NCBI GenBank assembly: GCA_004794785.1 | Contig: SJOL01006434.1 | Coordinates: 330,243 to 394,242 of the forward strand | Reading direction: 5' to 3' | DNA length: 64,000 nt | Source of the DNA: Opisthorchis felineus | Lineage: Eukaryota; Platyhelminthes; Trematoda; Opisthorchiida; Opisthorchiidae | Shown: piece after piece, positions 1-14,156 of the stretch | How the letters are laid out: each line of letters starts with the position of its first letter | Numbering within the stretch: the stretch's first letter is position 1 | Notes under the pieces: generated by a model | Database searches by the model: none | The model's input: only the letters and a program-made list of their open reading frames with translations | Told to the model about the DNA's origin: nothing | Program-made: the position numbers and the translations under genes

Positions 1-2480
1 CGAATGACAGTCGTCTCTATTGTTGAGCGAGCGTTTTTTCGGATAAACTTGAAATGGTATTTCAGCAACCAGTACATCACGCTGCGCGACTGAAGGGGAT
101 TAATCCAGAAATTTGTATAGATAAGGTGAGATACAGTCGTGATCGCCACGTGTTTTGCTTTTTCGGTTTCACTGCGCGAGTGCATGCGGTCGACAGTTCT
201 TAGAAATAGGCATCAAGTCGTCCAACTGCCGTAGTTAAGGAGCACTTGAAAACTAATGAATATATTACCATGACAAAATGCTTGGCCGGCGCCTTATTCT
301 TTATGTTTGAGCTGGATAACCAGTCACGGGGGAAGTAGATTTTTAACTGGGCGGTATTAAAAGTTCTTCTGATTGGGGTCACCAGTTTCCTGTTCATTGT
401 TTCAGACTTACTTATGTATACGAGCTAATGAAAAATCCAGAAACTGAGGAGTATTTCTGAACTCTTGCTCTGCGGTAAGGTGGAATGGCTGGTAAGTCAA
501 ATTTAATTTTTTCAAAATCACGTCGTTTTTCAGTGTGACAGTCGATAATGGGCGCAGACGTAGAGAGGTAACTAAGGACTACTTCTGGGTAGAAGGCTAT
601 AATTGTATTGCGTCCACAAGTACTAGCCAGTGAAAAAATTTCAAAGCGATAATACAACATGCCCCAGATTGAGTTTTGCGGGCCTCAGAGTTGGTGGAGT
701 CGGGGCAGTTGAAGTTAAGTACAGTAATGTATGGGCATGCTGATTTTGTGACACCCAGTATGACGCAAAGCCTTGATAATGATAGTTCCGGATGAAGAAA
801 ATGAGGCATGCTATTGGTATATGTGAACAACCTTGTAAACGGCAGAAAAAGCGCATCTGGATAAAAATTAAGAAAATATGACCTCATCCAGAAGCGCTTT
901 TGAGGTTTCGTTTGAGGAGACAAAATCCTTTATAGCTCAACCTGAGAAAAAGACAACAAAGCAGTACAATCTTAGGGGGAAATGCAAAATTACGCAGAAA
1001 ATTGATCACAAATGATGTATACACCCATGAAATAGAGAAGCTTTTGCAACTGTGATAAGATCTTTTCAAAATAGTTCTTTCAGTGATGGAAGAGAAACAT
1101 CCTAAAAATTTTAGGGCAGTTGGATTCAAGAAAGGCGCAGAAGGTTCTATACGAGGAGAATTTGGTAAATCTACGGAGGACATCTCTGCAAATGTTTCCA
1201 ATGAGTTGTGTGCCCACCAGAATACAAGGCGTGTGACAGTATAAAGTGTTCATATAGGAAAAATACTGAAAGTATGGTCAGCTGGCATTAGGAACAGATG
1301 TGTTGGCCAACGTGAATTGTTCCAGTGGCATCTGGGCTTAGCGGGTTAGTCACAAGCAATTTTCCAGGAGTTAACTTTAGTGATACTTGAATGGCACTAT
1401 TGCTGATGTAAACTCAATACAATGAGATCGGCCAACAAAGCGGCAGAGGCCGTTTGAAAGACATCGGTAAATGGCACGTAAAACTGCATGCGTACCCAAA
1501 CCAAAAGCAGCTGAGTGCATGCTCTGATGGCCCTGAAGTCTATATTGGCCAAAGTGTTTGTTCTTCCGTTCTTAAATCCTACAGAAATCGAACGCGGAGT
1601 AAACAATGATGCTCTATCGACGGCTTCGCGATATGAGCAAACATATTATAAGATGGGTTTGGATAACATCATACTACTCAGTAGTAGAATGTTAGAAAGT
1701 TTGTTTTAGGCGAATACAACTTTCACATTTATGCGAGCAGTGATGCTAAAGAGGGAGGACGAATTGTAAATGGTCTGCTATAAAATCCGTACAGCTCGGG
1801 CGTTGAGCATTTGGCCGAGATCGCCTGAAAAGGAAGAAATAGGGTCAGAATACAATCTGTATTGTGCGATGCAGCTCATAACGTGTCGGCTCAACCCGGC
1901 AGCATTGGGAGCCAGCTATTCGCGCGATAATCCCTGTGTCCCCGGAGTAGGCCCGCTTCCAAAGCAAACCTCTTATAGACTTACAGGTCAATGGCTTTTC
2001 AAGGGATTTGGTCGAGAAAACCCTGCTTGTTTGTCAGACCAAATTGTTGAAAGCTTACTATGAATTATTTTAGGCAAGCTGAAATCCAACTCACATTCGA
2101 TTATTCATTCAAACACGGAGTCACTGTGCTTAATGATAACCTTCACGTGATATGATTACTCTTGTAGAGAGGATGAATGGTAATGTGCTTAACCTGATAA
2201 CAAGGAATTTAATCGGTATGATTTTTATCTTGTGGCTTTGAGTAGGGTGAGAAAGGAAGCGGTGGAAAAACGCTTTGAAGATAAAGCCGGATACGTCTTC
2301 TGGGCCTGAGTCCAGATGAGCAGTAGACGAACATAGATTTGGATTTGCAGCGGCCAGAAGCTTGCTTGCAATAATTGTAGTTTAGCCACAGCGCGTCATA
2401 CCAGAAATAACCGCAATCCGACTTGAACTCGCAAGAGGTGTTTTTCAGGTCTGTGGGTACCTACTGAACCAGAATCAACA
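1..2480. other. Intergenic DNA, no recognised gene
   Basis: I recognise no exon here. The longest open frames (for example 884-1201 on the minus strand, and 1515-1709 and 1770-2063 on the plus strand) are about as long as expected by chance in AT-rich DNA. They show no domain and no convincing splice signals. The patch at about 1790-2000 is visibly richer in G and C than its surroundings and may be a fragment of an unrecognised repeat. Confidence 0.5.
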
Positions 2481-2489
2481 TCTGTGGAG

Positions 2490-3660
2490 GCGAATTCGAG
2501 TTTTACACTCGCCTGTTAAATGTTTTTCAATCAAAACATGCCAACGACCACCTTTATCTAATCGCAGATTTTGATGCCCAAGTTGGTCAAGACGCAGCCA
2601 ACGAGGCTCCTGAAAATGGATCGGTAAAAAATAATAACCAGCGTGTTTTGCATATGTGCATTTCCGGGGCTGACAACTACTAACAGTTTTACCCCGGAAA
2701 TCCTCTGAAATGGGCTCACCCAAGAAGGGAGCACGGAGTTCGTATCGATCACTTCATTGTACGACAACATTGTTAATTCGTTTGTGATTGAGTGGAATGA
2801 AATAGCCTTTAGTAGAACCCTACAGACCTCATCAAGCTCCATCGATGAAGAGGAATTTTGTACTTCGGAAAGAATTTTCACACATCGCTTGCTTAATTTG
2901 TAGGCTGAATAATGCGTGAAACGCAGTGTAATAGTCGTGCGCGACTTGTAGTCTTCATTAAGCTTTGTTTGGAACAGAAATATGCGGACCCACAACACAA
3001 GGTCTGAAGCTGCATCAGGTTACCCGGATCGGTTGGAAGCTTTGCGGAGGAATAACTTTTTCACATTGGCCAGCCGCCCGTCAAAAGTCAAATGCAATCA
3101 ACCAACTTAGATAGCGCACCAAAAAGAGAAAGACCCTATGAATGGCCTTTCAGTGTTGGAAGATCTGCAAGCAGCAATTTCGCAAAGGATAAACTGGAAG
3201 GTTTCTGGAAGTAACAGAAGAGTTCAGGCATGGCAGATGTAGACTAGATGATCAGTTCCTCCATTTAACCCGTTCAGTGGATTTTCAACCGAAGTACAAG
3301 TACGGCACCATAGTGCTTTTAGTGGTAAGAAAAGGGAGGAGACATAAGACTACCACGGAATTGGTCTGCTTTGTAGTCATGGCAAAACTCTTCTTAGTAT
3401 TCTGGCAAATCGGATGAAAAAAGGCATTTTCGATGGTCATTCAAGATTACTAGTGTAGACTCCGGAGGAGACGGGGTTTCATTCATTCATTCTTCTCAGT
3501 TGTGGTGAATTTCCACGGGCGTAACCAACCGGTGTGTATTCCTTCGTTGACTTTATAAAAGCTCTAGATTTGGCGACCAGTGAAGCGATGTGAATCGTTC
3601 TCGAGAAGACTGGCTCAGAAAAAATTTTTTCAGTGCTTTCGTTCTACGAAAACGCGCTAT
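2490..3660 (+). mobile_element. Decayed non-LTR retrotransposon: endonuclease and reverse transcriptase pieces
   Basis: On the plus strand the frame starting at 2564 reads ADFDAQVG, a version of the GDFNAQVG motif of APE-type endonucleases. In the same frame, after an in-frame TAA at 2681, comes WAHPRREHGVRIDHFIV (2711-2761), which resembles the TWxxP...xIDxxxV end of the domain. Further on, from 3543, the frame reads FVDFIKALDLATSEAM, then a TGA at 3591, then IVLEKTGSEKIFS. This resembles the F(V/I)DFxKAFD...REAMW block of non-LTR reverse transcriptases. Order and strand agree with one element, so I read it as a single dead LINE. The clade (RTE-like or Jockey/CR1-like) is uncertain. It cannot be active. 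Confidence 0.75.
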
Positions 3661-6600
3661 TCTTTGAATTGGGACAACAGTTAAAAGAATTGGAACGAGG
3701 CTGTTTTATGGCGCTAACATCAGTCAGATTGTATCCAACTGCAATATCTGCGGAGATATTTCGAAATTCGGTAGTTGCTGGTTGCTAGCACAGAAGCGCA
3801 CTCATTCGGTTCAACTCAGTTTCCAGCCGGGTGGTTCTTTCATAATTCGAAGTTCTATGCGTTACTTCTTCTGATGTTTTACTTCATTGGCACGTTTTAG
3901 AGCGAAAATCCAGCGTCAAGTGACATTTTGTGCCTGCAAAATCTCGTTTTGGCATGTATAGAAGCAATTCTAAAAGGCATATTTTATGTCACCTTTAGCT
4001 TTTGGGGCGCCTGCGTTGACCAGCTATTGAGTTGGGTGGCAGTTAGGTAGCGCGTTTCTTAGATTCCTGCTGACTTGGCACCACTCTAATCACTAAACAA
4101 ATAATCAACAATGCGTTGAACTGGCGAATTTCGGCGTCTAGTAACGTGCTTGGAAAACAGTTTCGCAGCAATCGTCATTTACTGCCAGGCATAAATCCAG
4201 GCATACGGCGCTGTCATACGGTTTAAACATTCGGGTGGCAGCGACACAGTCGTTATACCGGCGTCATATATGAAACCTCAATCAGCTTCATCCGTAGTTC
4301 CTGTTGACGATCATTCGCATATATTCGTTGGATACCATCCAAATTACTAAAGTTATTCAGAACGCGAAAACTTACGGGAATCGGCAGCATCTTAACTCAT
4401 GAACAGATGCGCTGGTTAGATTGCTGGCAGGTTGGAACCTAGGGGTTCACCATTAAACATCCTTAAGCAACTGCTACATGGACAAGTGAGGAATAATCTG
4501 CGATACAAATGAAAACAATCTGCTATACAGATGCAGGTTTCAAATGGTTTAACGGTACATTGATTGTGATTCAAGACCATTAAAAGATGTTTTTCATGCA
4601 CATAGAAGCCAGGCATTTCAAGGCTCCTTTGAACCTAATACTCGTATCATTCTGAAGTGGCTTGCAATGGCAATGTCAACATCAAAACCAGTAAATTGAG
4701 GGGATGCGAAACCTGTGGACGCATCCGCCTGAATGCAATCGAAGTTCTGGGGATACCAGTGCTCCTATGCTCTGTCAGGTGCAAGACTTCAACGGGTAAA
4801 CTAACGCATGTTTGCTGTAGTTCCTAGCAGGAAACTCCCCCCAACTGCCTCTGTATCGTCTGTTTACTGATGGCGACCGAAACAACTTACCCCAGGTAGC
4901 CAACGGAGGATAAGACCGTACGGTATTGTACCTAAAAAGTGCCTTATTATACTGAGACAACCGAGTTGACATATAACTCTTCATTGAATAAATAGGTGCT
5001 AGTGCTTTTTGTATTATCACTATGCGTAGGCAAGCGGATGACCGCCGACAGGCTTCTACGAGGTTGCCTGCCCACATCCACAGATCTATGTGTTTGCACA
5101 ACGTTTCACCGCGCGCAAACCAATTATGCTCCCATAGTTATTAGCAGATATCCAGCATTCCAGCCACTGTTGAACTCAAATTCGCACCGGATGCCATCAA
5201 ATCATTTATATTCGCAAGCATGTTACGGCTTTTAATATAGGCATCATGGACGGATGACCCACTCCATAATGCAGTCACAAAAGACGAGGTTGGTTGCTCC
5301 AAGTTATGTTTCTGTTCTGCCCAATTACAATAACTCTTCTGATTTACTTGGGCATCCAGCATTTTAGTAAAGCCAATAGAAGCATCCCATTCAGCAAGCG
5401 CACGACTAAACGTTGAAGAGACAGGGAGACAGGCACTAATGTGGACAAACAGGCAAGATTCGCTACATCATTGATAAAGCTACAAACCTTGTAACATGGC
5501 TTTTATCGGAAGGCACCAAGGAAAAGTGCCTTTAAAGCAGAAAGAGTTGTAGAATTGTGTGTTACTGACTATAAAATCGGTCATTCAATGACAGAACACG
5601 CATACATGAGATAATCTGTTTCTTGCTTCTGACGATTCAACAGTTCTTAATGAAACAGGATTTTGTGCTATCGCTGGAATTTGTGTGCGAGTGCAAACAC
5701 TCTGGATATGAAAGCAGATATTGAGGCACATACACTTACAGACCCTGAAGAAGATGAAAGGTATGCTATACTGTACTACTTGGTGCTTTACAACAAATAA
5801 GAAGTTAATGTAGCAGTTCAAGAAAACCGTTCAGCGTGTCAATAGGAGCACACGACGCAGATATTTTAGAAAGCCGTGACTCAAGTCCAAACCAAATTTG
5901 TGAAATGCACTTTCATTTTGAGCAGGGTAGAACAACATATTCTCAATTTTTTTAGATTTGCGCCCTGTTACAATTTTTCCACCTAACGTGATTTAGGTGA
6001 TGGCAAGTGGCTGCTCACATAGTTTCGCTTTGGTTCATAGCACTATCACATAAAAGTGATCCTGTGGTTAAGCATCTGACGGCGCAGGAGTTAATTTAAT
6101 CGACGATAATTTTGAAATGCAGAAAATTATTATTTTACCACCTGTCGCTCTTATACATTGATTTGCACAGGAATGTTGTGATCGTTCGGCAGAAATCAGG
6201 TTACTATGTTTTAGGAGTCAGTCAGAACATGAAAAAAACCGACGTCAGTCAGCGAACCCAAACACTCACTCCTGCGCTTTCAGAATCCCGATGCGAAGTA
6301 AAAAAGTCGGTGTTGTTGAACTAGCAAGAAGTTAAACATTCTAATGCGTTCAGCTTTGAAGATAAATTTAACGACCTACGACATGATTGGATTTTTGCCT
6401 GCAATGATACGGATTACCTATCAGGCGCCTTGTAGGAGGAAATCACTTTATTTAAATAATACTGTCGGAGTAGCAGTGTGTTATGAATTATAGTTTTTAT
6501 TACCTGAAACTTACCAATAAGTATATTTTTATAATTTTACTCGCCGATGAATAGTCAGAGGCAACAGAAAAAATTCAACCCATCAAAATAAATGAAACAT

Positions 6601-9600
6601 TGGAACATGTGCGTGGCCGAATGAAGAATATAGGTCGCTGTTTTTCGGTGGGAAATCATACAGTTTTAAAAAGGTAGACTTAGATGGTTGCAACTAAAAT
6701 TTAAACAGCAGCTCGTGTTAGATAGACATCAATGTGTGGTGTAAACTTGAGCGTATATGAACGGCAATGTTTAGTGGCTAATTAAACCAAAGTTGGGGAC
6801 TTAATCTTCCAGATAAACTCAAAGGAATTCAAAACTGACAGTGGGCTGTTTGGGAGTTTTGATGGATCTTACCAGTGGTGTCAAGAATTCTCGTTTACCT
6901 TTAAAAGTCATTTTAGAGAATTCACCTGACAGTTGTGCAAATGTAAACTACTGGAATGCTACAGGGCACAGCGTTCTGAGACGCAAGTCTTCCATCTTCG
7001 GTTCAGGAAAAAATATTACGCTCTCCATTCTTCCTCAGCCCCTTATCATCTTATCAGAAATAATTTCGAGTATATCCTGATCTGTTGCGAATATCCACCG
7101 TACTACTTCAGTGTCTCCTCAGTTTCCCTGTGCACGTTTTTCTTGTTTAACTTTTCAGCTGTAAGTAGCAGAGGTCCCATTTAAAGCAAGCTTATACATT
7201 TCGTTCGCTAGTAACTAGATACTGACGAGGAAAACCATGACTGTCATTGAATTGCCACCGAAATTTCCACAGTTATTTAAATTCTATGCAAATTTTCTAC
7301 CAACCGGGGATTTTAAGATGTCCGCACAGTACTAAATATAAATGATCCTAAACAGGTTTGCAACATGGTGGGGTTTATTTGGGATGATTATTGTCGAGAA
7401 ACATAACGCTAAGAGCAGTGATTTACAACTGTTGAATATCAGCGCGTACTCCATTTGTCTTTTATGATTTTGGGTACTTTGTTCCCAACGAAAATCAGGT
7501 TTGATGACTGAAGTTTTTAAGTGTGAGGGATCACTGCTGGCTTTGTGTTCTCCCACGAATAATCAACCCAAACAGTCAATAAGCTTTCAGGCTCATAGAG
7601 TTAAACTTACTGTTCTAGGAAAGGAAACTGTGATATTATTCGAAAAAAATAATTTTTCGTCGTCAGACGCCAACATGATGGGCTGACTTTCATCAACTTC
7701 TGTGCCCCTAAGATATCTGAACCGAAACCAAGCCCATTCTGGTTGAATGTTGTGTTTGCTGCTCTTGACAACTTTCTGGCAAAATGTTTGTAACCCGTGC
7801 TAGTTTGCTGAGCTCAACAAACTGACTCACCACCAACTAAGTCACGCGAGTCATTAGAAGCTAAAAAAACTGTAGCGCCGATTTGTTCAGATTCAGGTCA
7901 TCTTCGGTACAGTGCTCTTGGATTCATCTGAGACTGACACAAAATATTATCAACCATATTTTTTCTAGCTGCATTCAACCACAAATAAGTCACAGTACTC
8001 ACTGCCTGAACTGGAGGGTTACAAAGCCGAGCAGCTTCTGGTAATTCGGAGTACTTTTTAAGATCCCAGGATATTTGGTAATTTTCTAGCTGAACGGCAA
8101 CAGATTCTCACATAATGTGACACAAATTTACTGCTTTAACTCACGTAATGGTTTTCGACTGCCAGGTGCATAGCATTGGTTTAAAAAACGCGATTCAGAT
8201 AAAGGTATCTTCAATTCTAGCCATCACATATATGGGGTGTACTGAGCCATTTGTCCAGTTATTTTTCGTCAGGCACTTTGTGTAGCTCGTTTTATTTATC
8301 ACTTACCGAATTTGCGATGTATACTTTATCTACCCCTGATAAGCCGGCATGTTCTAGGGCATTAGCCAATTAGGCAAAAGTTCAGCTGCACGACAGAAAG
8401 CATCCTGTTGAATTCACATTGCAACTGTAAATGTATTTTCCTCTGCTGTTTTATCAGTTCATCTTTTATGGTATGCCTTTTATAAGGATTTGATTTTTGT
8501 TTTATGCAGTTCTTTATACACTCCTTTGTAAATACAAAAATCAAAATTACATATCCAGAGTGGCCGGTGTTACGGGGACGTATTTACTGAGCTAAGTTTA
8601 AAAGCTTCACGATGACCTATTTAATAACTTCAGTTTGCCATAATATTTATATGATGAAAAAGCATATTAAAACTTTTTTCACTTCTTAATAATGAAACAA
8701 CATGTGTGTAGCACTTGAGAATGAACCTGTAGTTACCATAGTGGTTTCTATACGAGCATTTAAACTTATGTCGAAAAAACGTAAGTCTCCAAAACTACCC
8801 TCCAAGTCTACTTGAGCCCCAAGACACATCTAAAAAAATCGTCTCATCAAACTACTCTAAAACATTCAGCTACCAAAATTTCGGACCTGGATCCCAACAC
8901 GATGGATCAAGCTTCCAAACTGCGTTGCTCTTTCAGATGGATCGATTGCAAACCTGACGATAGTCGACCTCTATACTAAGACAGTAATTTTATTTAACGG
9001 CTTACAAAAGCCAAGGGCGGCTTGTGCCAATGTGGGCGATATTTTGAAGTTACTTCAGGTAGCATGTGGCGGGAAGGGTGACGACTTCATCAAACCTGCT
9101 GAGGAAACTAGTTTAGCTCCTAATTAAAAGTAACATAGGTGATCTTATCGTACAACTACTCAGGTAAATGGCTGGTCCTGAGTGGGGTCAACATACAGTT
9201 ATCCTATAGACACTTTCCATAATAACAGAAAGGATGCTTTTTCTAGCCCATGTCATTTGATTAATCCGGTTTATTCACCTAAATTTGTATCATATTTATC
9301 TTGAAAATGTTATATATTGCACGCCGATGTCTCCTCGTTTGGTGACGGAGCGCTTGCACGTTAGTTTCCCCGCGTGGCAAACACACCACTGATCATCTAA
9401 ACAACATCTAAACGCACCCAAGCTGCCAATACTTAGGCACACTGACAGCATTGACAAATATTATCATACTCTTAAAACCGTCTGGTCATTTGCCTCATTC
9501 ACCACTTGCGTAAATTATGAACTGCAGTGGGTTTGCTTTCAAATGTATCAAACTTCTAGTTAGAGGCAACTAAAAAAAAGCGCATGTTATTTTAGTAAGG

Positions 9601-11551
9601 AAATGTATGCAATTCATCTTCAAAGTCAAAGAAAAGCCAACATGCAATGAGACAATAAATGAGAGTTCTGCTCTGTACTAGAGCAGAATAAAAATATGAA
9701 GCCTCATCAGCCTATCCATTAGCTTTCGGTAGTCACCTTCAGTCGAGTCTACGCTATTCGTAGAAAAATGCTTAAATGTAGCCCTTCTCTTCAGACAGAT
9801 ATGGCTTCATTTAAAACCGAAACTCACAGTGATAAGAAAAACTTAATTCATGTCTGGAATGCCGCTGATTAAGAAAGCGGTATATGCTGTTGAAGCTTCA
9901 CAGACGCACAAATCAATCGTGTTCAACCACGTTTCACTTTCGCTTGCTAATTAGAAATTGTTGAAAAGACGCATCCGAGGGTCTTCTGAGAAGATCGAAG
10001 CAGAAATTCGGATACTCTGCGATAACTAAATCGATAATGAAGTCTTATGAGATTAGTCCTTTGTAAAATTGACTCTGAGAAGTTTGTGAAGTTCGGCAAG
10101 AAGGAGTCTGTTTCAGCCTGTATGTTAATGGAATCGCTTTGGTATACATGAATAATATCCTAAATTTTAAAAGCTGATTTAGATCAACTCAAACAAAGTT
10201 GAAAATATTGTCATTATTTGGATTGACAAATAAAGTATTCAGTAAGTGCCGATTGAGCTTTCAGCCTAATTTGAAGCAAATTACGATATAAGGGAACAAA
10301 CACAAAAACCGAATTATGTTAAATTTCAATTTTAATGTTACGATAAAAAATCCCTAGTCGGAAATCAAAACCGCCCTTCGCGTTTTGACTATAGAAGGTA
10401 AAATTGAAAACCTCGAGATCTAGCTCTGCCTGAAGCAGCTATCTAACGACAGATCGACTGCTTTCCTCTAAAGCATAGATCAAAATGGGCTTTGTTTGCT
10501 CGTCTTCAGTTTTACAACCTTCGTTATTTTTTCCGCATTTACACGTCGTTCACCCTATGTGCGGAGAAGTGCACTAGAAGGGAAGAAAGAGGTGACGTGC
10601 CCGAGTTTTATTTAATAATGTTTTAGACCGTAACCATTTGGTCCAACGTCTTTAAGAAAATTCGTTCTTATAATAATTTTTACTTGGCGCACTTGCTTTT
10701 TAATCTTGATTTGGAAAGTCCTGTCACATTCAGGTTCATTTCAAGAAAGTTTTCGTTAATTCTGGTTTAACTACTTGCGACGTCCAGCAGATTTGATGGC
10801 CGAATTGTATAACTCAAAGATGGAGTTGTTTGAAATTGAGGAATCCACCCGTTATTTAACGGCAAATGGACGAGAATTCGCAATAATTTTCCTCTACATT
10901 CATAAGACAGCGTCATGTGGTGGCATGCGGATTACGCTTTGCGTCTCGCATTCCCGGCTAAATAGATTCCACTTTCTATATTCAAAATAGCCTTTTATTT
11001 CTCTCAATATTTCGAGTACTCTTCAAGATAACTGTATTCGTCCAATGCCTTACATCTCTACGAACTGCAGTTAGGCGCGTCCATCTGCAAACTTTGGCAG
11101 CATTAACAATGATGCTGTTAGCCATAGCCCAACTGATTTACAATCCATTTAACAAGATACAAAATCGCATTCATCAACTCTCGGTTTCATTTAACTAGAG
11201 TATCCTAGCACTGTGCGGATTTGCTGAGATTCTGTGATTATTTCCTTTTCTTGTCAAATATTCTGTGCCCATAACAAGTACATCTTTAAAGTGTTTTGCC
11301 TCGATGATTTGTGGGTCGTTCCATCCAACAAACTTTCACCTTTATGTACAGTAAATACATTTTAGTATAAGATTTTCGCTAGCCTTTGGTTTTCCAGCTT
11401 GAAAAAAGTGTGCTTCCACATTACCATGTTAATGAGCTTGTTGTGGGATTCGTTCACTTGAACCGCTTTTTGTGTCCCTCCCTTTTCTTCATAGGACGGA
11501 ACCAGTTTATATTTGCCAAATCATCGAAATTGTGATCTTACGGATGCCTAA
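3661..11551. other. Intergenic DNA, no recognised gene
   Basis: Nothing here could be assigned. Several open frames of 60-110 codons exist (4775-5101 minus, 6841-7080 plus, 10775-10990 plus), but none has a recognisable motif together with good splice sites. The minus frame at 4775-5101 contains a GTAAGT-type donor near 4890, yet no family was recognised. Composition is uniformly AT-rich. Confidence 0.5.
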
Positions 11552-11580
11552 CTTGTAGCTTGTAGCTTGTAGCTTGTAGC
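11552..11580. repeat. Heptamer tandem repeat (CTTGTAG), four copies
   Basis: The sequence CTTGTAG is repeated head to tail four times with no mismatch, embedded in otherwise non-repetitive AT-rich DNA. It is a short minisatellite with no apparent function. Confidence 0.9.
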
Positions 11581-11799
11581 ATTAATAATATAGACAAATT
11601 GCGTAACATGCAACGGTTGTTTTAGGATATCCTATCAGGGCGCTTGCATCAACTACCAATACCTATAGCAAGATGTTAGCGTATTTTGTATTTTGACGGT
11701 GTGGTCAATCCATCACGAATAAGATAAAAAATTATTTTTGTGCTGCCCACTGGTGATTCTGTGAGGTTATCAAGTCTATGGGCCTAATAAAACTTAGAA

Positions 11800-11900
11800 G
11801 TCAAGGGGAAACTTACTGACCGGAAGGTCCGTGGATTGAACCCAACCTCAACATCTCCACTGCTTCTGGGTGGGTTTGGGCAACTCGGTAGTATGTCAGC
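11800..11900 (+). repeat. Possible tRNA-derived SINE fragment
   Basis: A segment near 11,830-11,845 reads GTGGATTGAACCCAACC, close to a pol III B box (GGTTCGANTCC) within the T-loop region of a tRNA. It lies in a patch that differs in composition from its flanks. No clear A box is visible upstream, so this is at best a decayed piece. Confidence 0.3.
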
Positions 11901-12176
11901 CATCATGCTTCATTTGGGTGGCACAGTAGCTGTGCATCGGAAAGCTTTCACATTTGAACGTGTGTTGCTTTTATTGCTTTCAATTGTCTACACTCCTTAG
12001 GAGCAAGTCGGGCTGCACTCAAGCATTCTCATATACAGGTTTGTGTGGATATAGTTGTGCTGAAATCTGCTGAAATCTACCTGAATATTACATCAGAAAG
12101 GCCATGCCCAGGTAACTTATAATCTATCAGGTATGCTGAGGTGGCGCAAGCTTTATAATCTTCCCTGCTTTTGACA

Positions 12177-12332
12177 AGTGGGTCTTCGGCACAAAGGGGT
12201 ATCCACGTACAGTTTGTGGTCACACTCAATAGGTTTATGTGAGCAAAAAATGCTGCGTGTGCCGTCCGATTTCGAATGCTTATTTGAGTCGACCGTCAAG
12301 CATGTAGTCGGCGCCATATATGAAGTAAGTAT
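12177..12332 (+). CDS. Orphan exon candidate with strong donor site
   Basis: An open frame runs up to ATATATGAA|GTAAGT at about 12,330, a near-perfect splice donor. It is preceded by a pyrimidine-rich tract ending in AAG at about 12,176. The roughly 51 encoded residues include LWSHSIGLCEQKMLRVP and FECLFESTVKHVVGAIYE. I do not recognise the family. No neighbouring exon with matching phase was found, so it could belong to an unseen gene, be an old exon remnant, or be chance. Confidence 0.25.
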
Positions 12333-14116
12333 GTGTGCAGTATGCTACGACACAATCACCATTTAAGCGCAGGATATCTGTTGCTTTCACCTCGAGGCTG
12401 TTTGTTGAATATTAGAAGTTCCGAAGCTATAAATACTCAGACCAAAGTTAGATGCTGCCGAAGCAAATGTTGCAACTATTCACTAAAACTATACCTCGAA
12501 ATGTGAATACAACGCACGCTGATCCGTACAAAGTGACCCACAAATTTCTGATTGATGCAAAATCGTTTTGGTCGGAAAATATTTTGAGTTAAGTGGGTAA
12601 CCGCCCAAACGGCAGTCGATTGGTAGGCGGTCTTTAATAACGCGAAAGTCTTCCTCGTAAATATCATAAAAATATATATTGCAAGAAAATGAGGGATAGA
12701 TAAAAAATTCTAGCAACTTACCCGTAGATTTCACAAGGTATAAGCAATTTACAGTCTTCACATTTTAAGACATCCCATCATTTTAAAAAGTCTTAACGAG
12801 TTCCACAAGATAACCTAGTTGGAGCTTTAAGTTACCCAATAAAAATTTGCGAGTCAGTTTGGACAGCCCTGAGACGTTTGCAACATTCCAGGCTCTCTAC
12901 TATAAAACACCTTTTACTGACACTGAGTCATCTAAAAAACCCAGAATGTACAGCTGTTTTTTCTGAACAAATACCGATGGAACGTCGAGAAGTCTCAACA
13001 TACAAAGTGTAGTTGTCTGAATTGAGTGGTATTTATATTGAGGATCTTCAAATGAGGAAATCAGCCATCTCAGTCTGTAGTAGAAAAGCAGATTGGATTC
13101 AGCACTGTCTCCCCTTTGCCAACTAACGCATTCCTAAGATTTATATGCTATCAGTTTTGGAAAGCAAGTTTGTGACTGGAGTATTTGATTTATTGTGTGG
13201 TTAAATTAAGAAGTTTCATAATTCATTCCGTCGATTGAGTATTTTACCCAACTAGCCCTGAACTTGCCTGTCATCTAACCCAGAATGTTTCTTATTTTCT
13301 CCAGAGGAGTTATTTCTTATTAAAGGTTTCATTCAATTTGTCACCCTCTTCCCCTGGGCAAGATACTGCAAAGAGGCTCAAAGCGCTCTATCAAGCACCA
13401 TGAATCCCATAGGACACAGCAAGCAATATCCTATCTGTCTTTCGAGTCATTAGTCCGGGAAGTTTTCCTAAAAAGTTAACAAATGCTTGGATGAGTATTG
13501 GTTGAATGCAAAGTGGGTGTAAACAATTGGCATATCTGGCCAGACGTTGAACGAAACTGAAACCGTTATCTCCGTTTATAATGCTATGCACGCATGAGCT
13601 TACGTCATACGGTTGTCAGACACGACGTTTAGCAATGTTACAAGCTATGACGCTCAAAGAGCCAAGTTTAGGGGCCTTAATAATAACGACTCCAAATACT
13701 AGTGCCGAAAGGCAGTAGCAGTGACTAAATCTCACGTGAAGCATACTGCTTGTTTAATGCGAATGTTTTACTAATGTTGTTGTTGTACTGAATATTGTAC
13801 TAATAACTGTTTGCCACCGTTTACTGCAAAATTTTACATTTCGGACGTAAGTCACTGAATGTTTTGATGATTCCAAATCTCTCGAAGTAAACCAGTTGTA
13901 TTTTTGTGGCAAAGGATTCTAATTTTCTAAAGATGCCAGGAGAGCATTCAGTCGTTCGTCTGACCGTGGCCTACAAAACAGTCAGATGTAAAAAGCCGAG
14001 TTTTGCGTTTCTTACTAATGATGTGATATGTTAAATTCGAGACTGTATAGAATTTTGATATCCTGGAAGGCTTGCCACGTTCCGTAAACTTGCTATTAAC
14101 CAGGGTTTTGAAAAAC

Positions 14117-14156
14117 CTTTTAGACGTCTTTTAGACGTCCTTTTTAGACGTCTTTT
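14117..14156. repeat. Short tandem repeat of TTTTAGACGTC
   Basis: Three imperfect head-to-tail copies of an 11-base unit containing the palindrome GACGTC are visible. The third copy is offset by extra bases. No coding frame or regulatory context is apparent. Confidence 0.85.
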
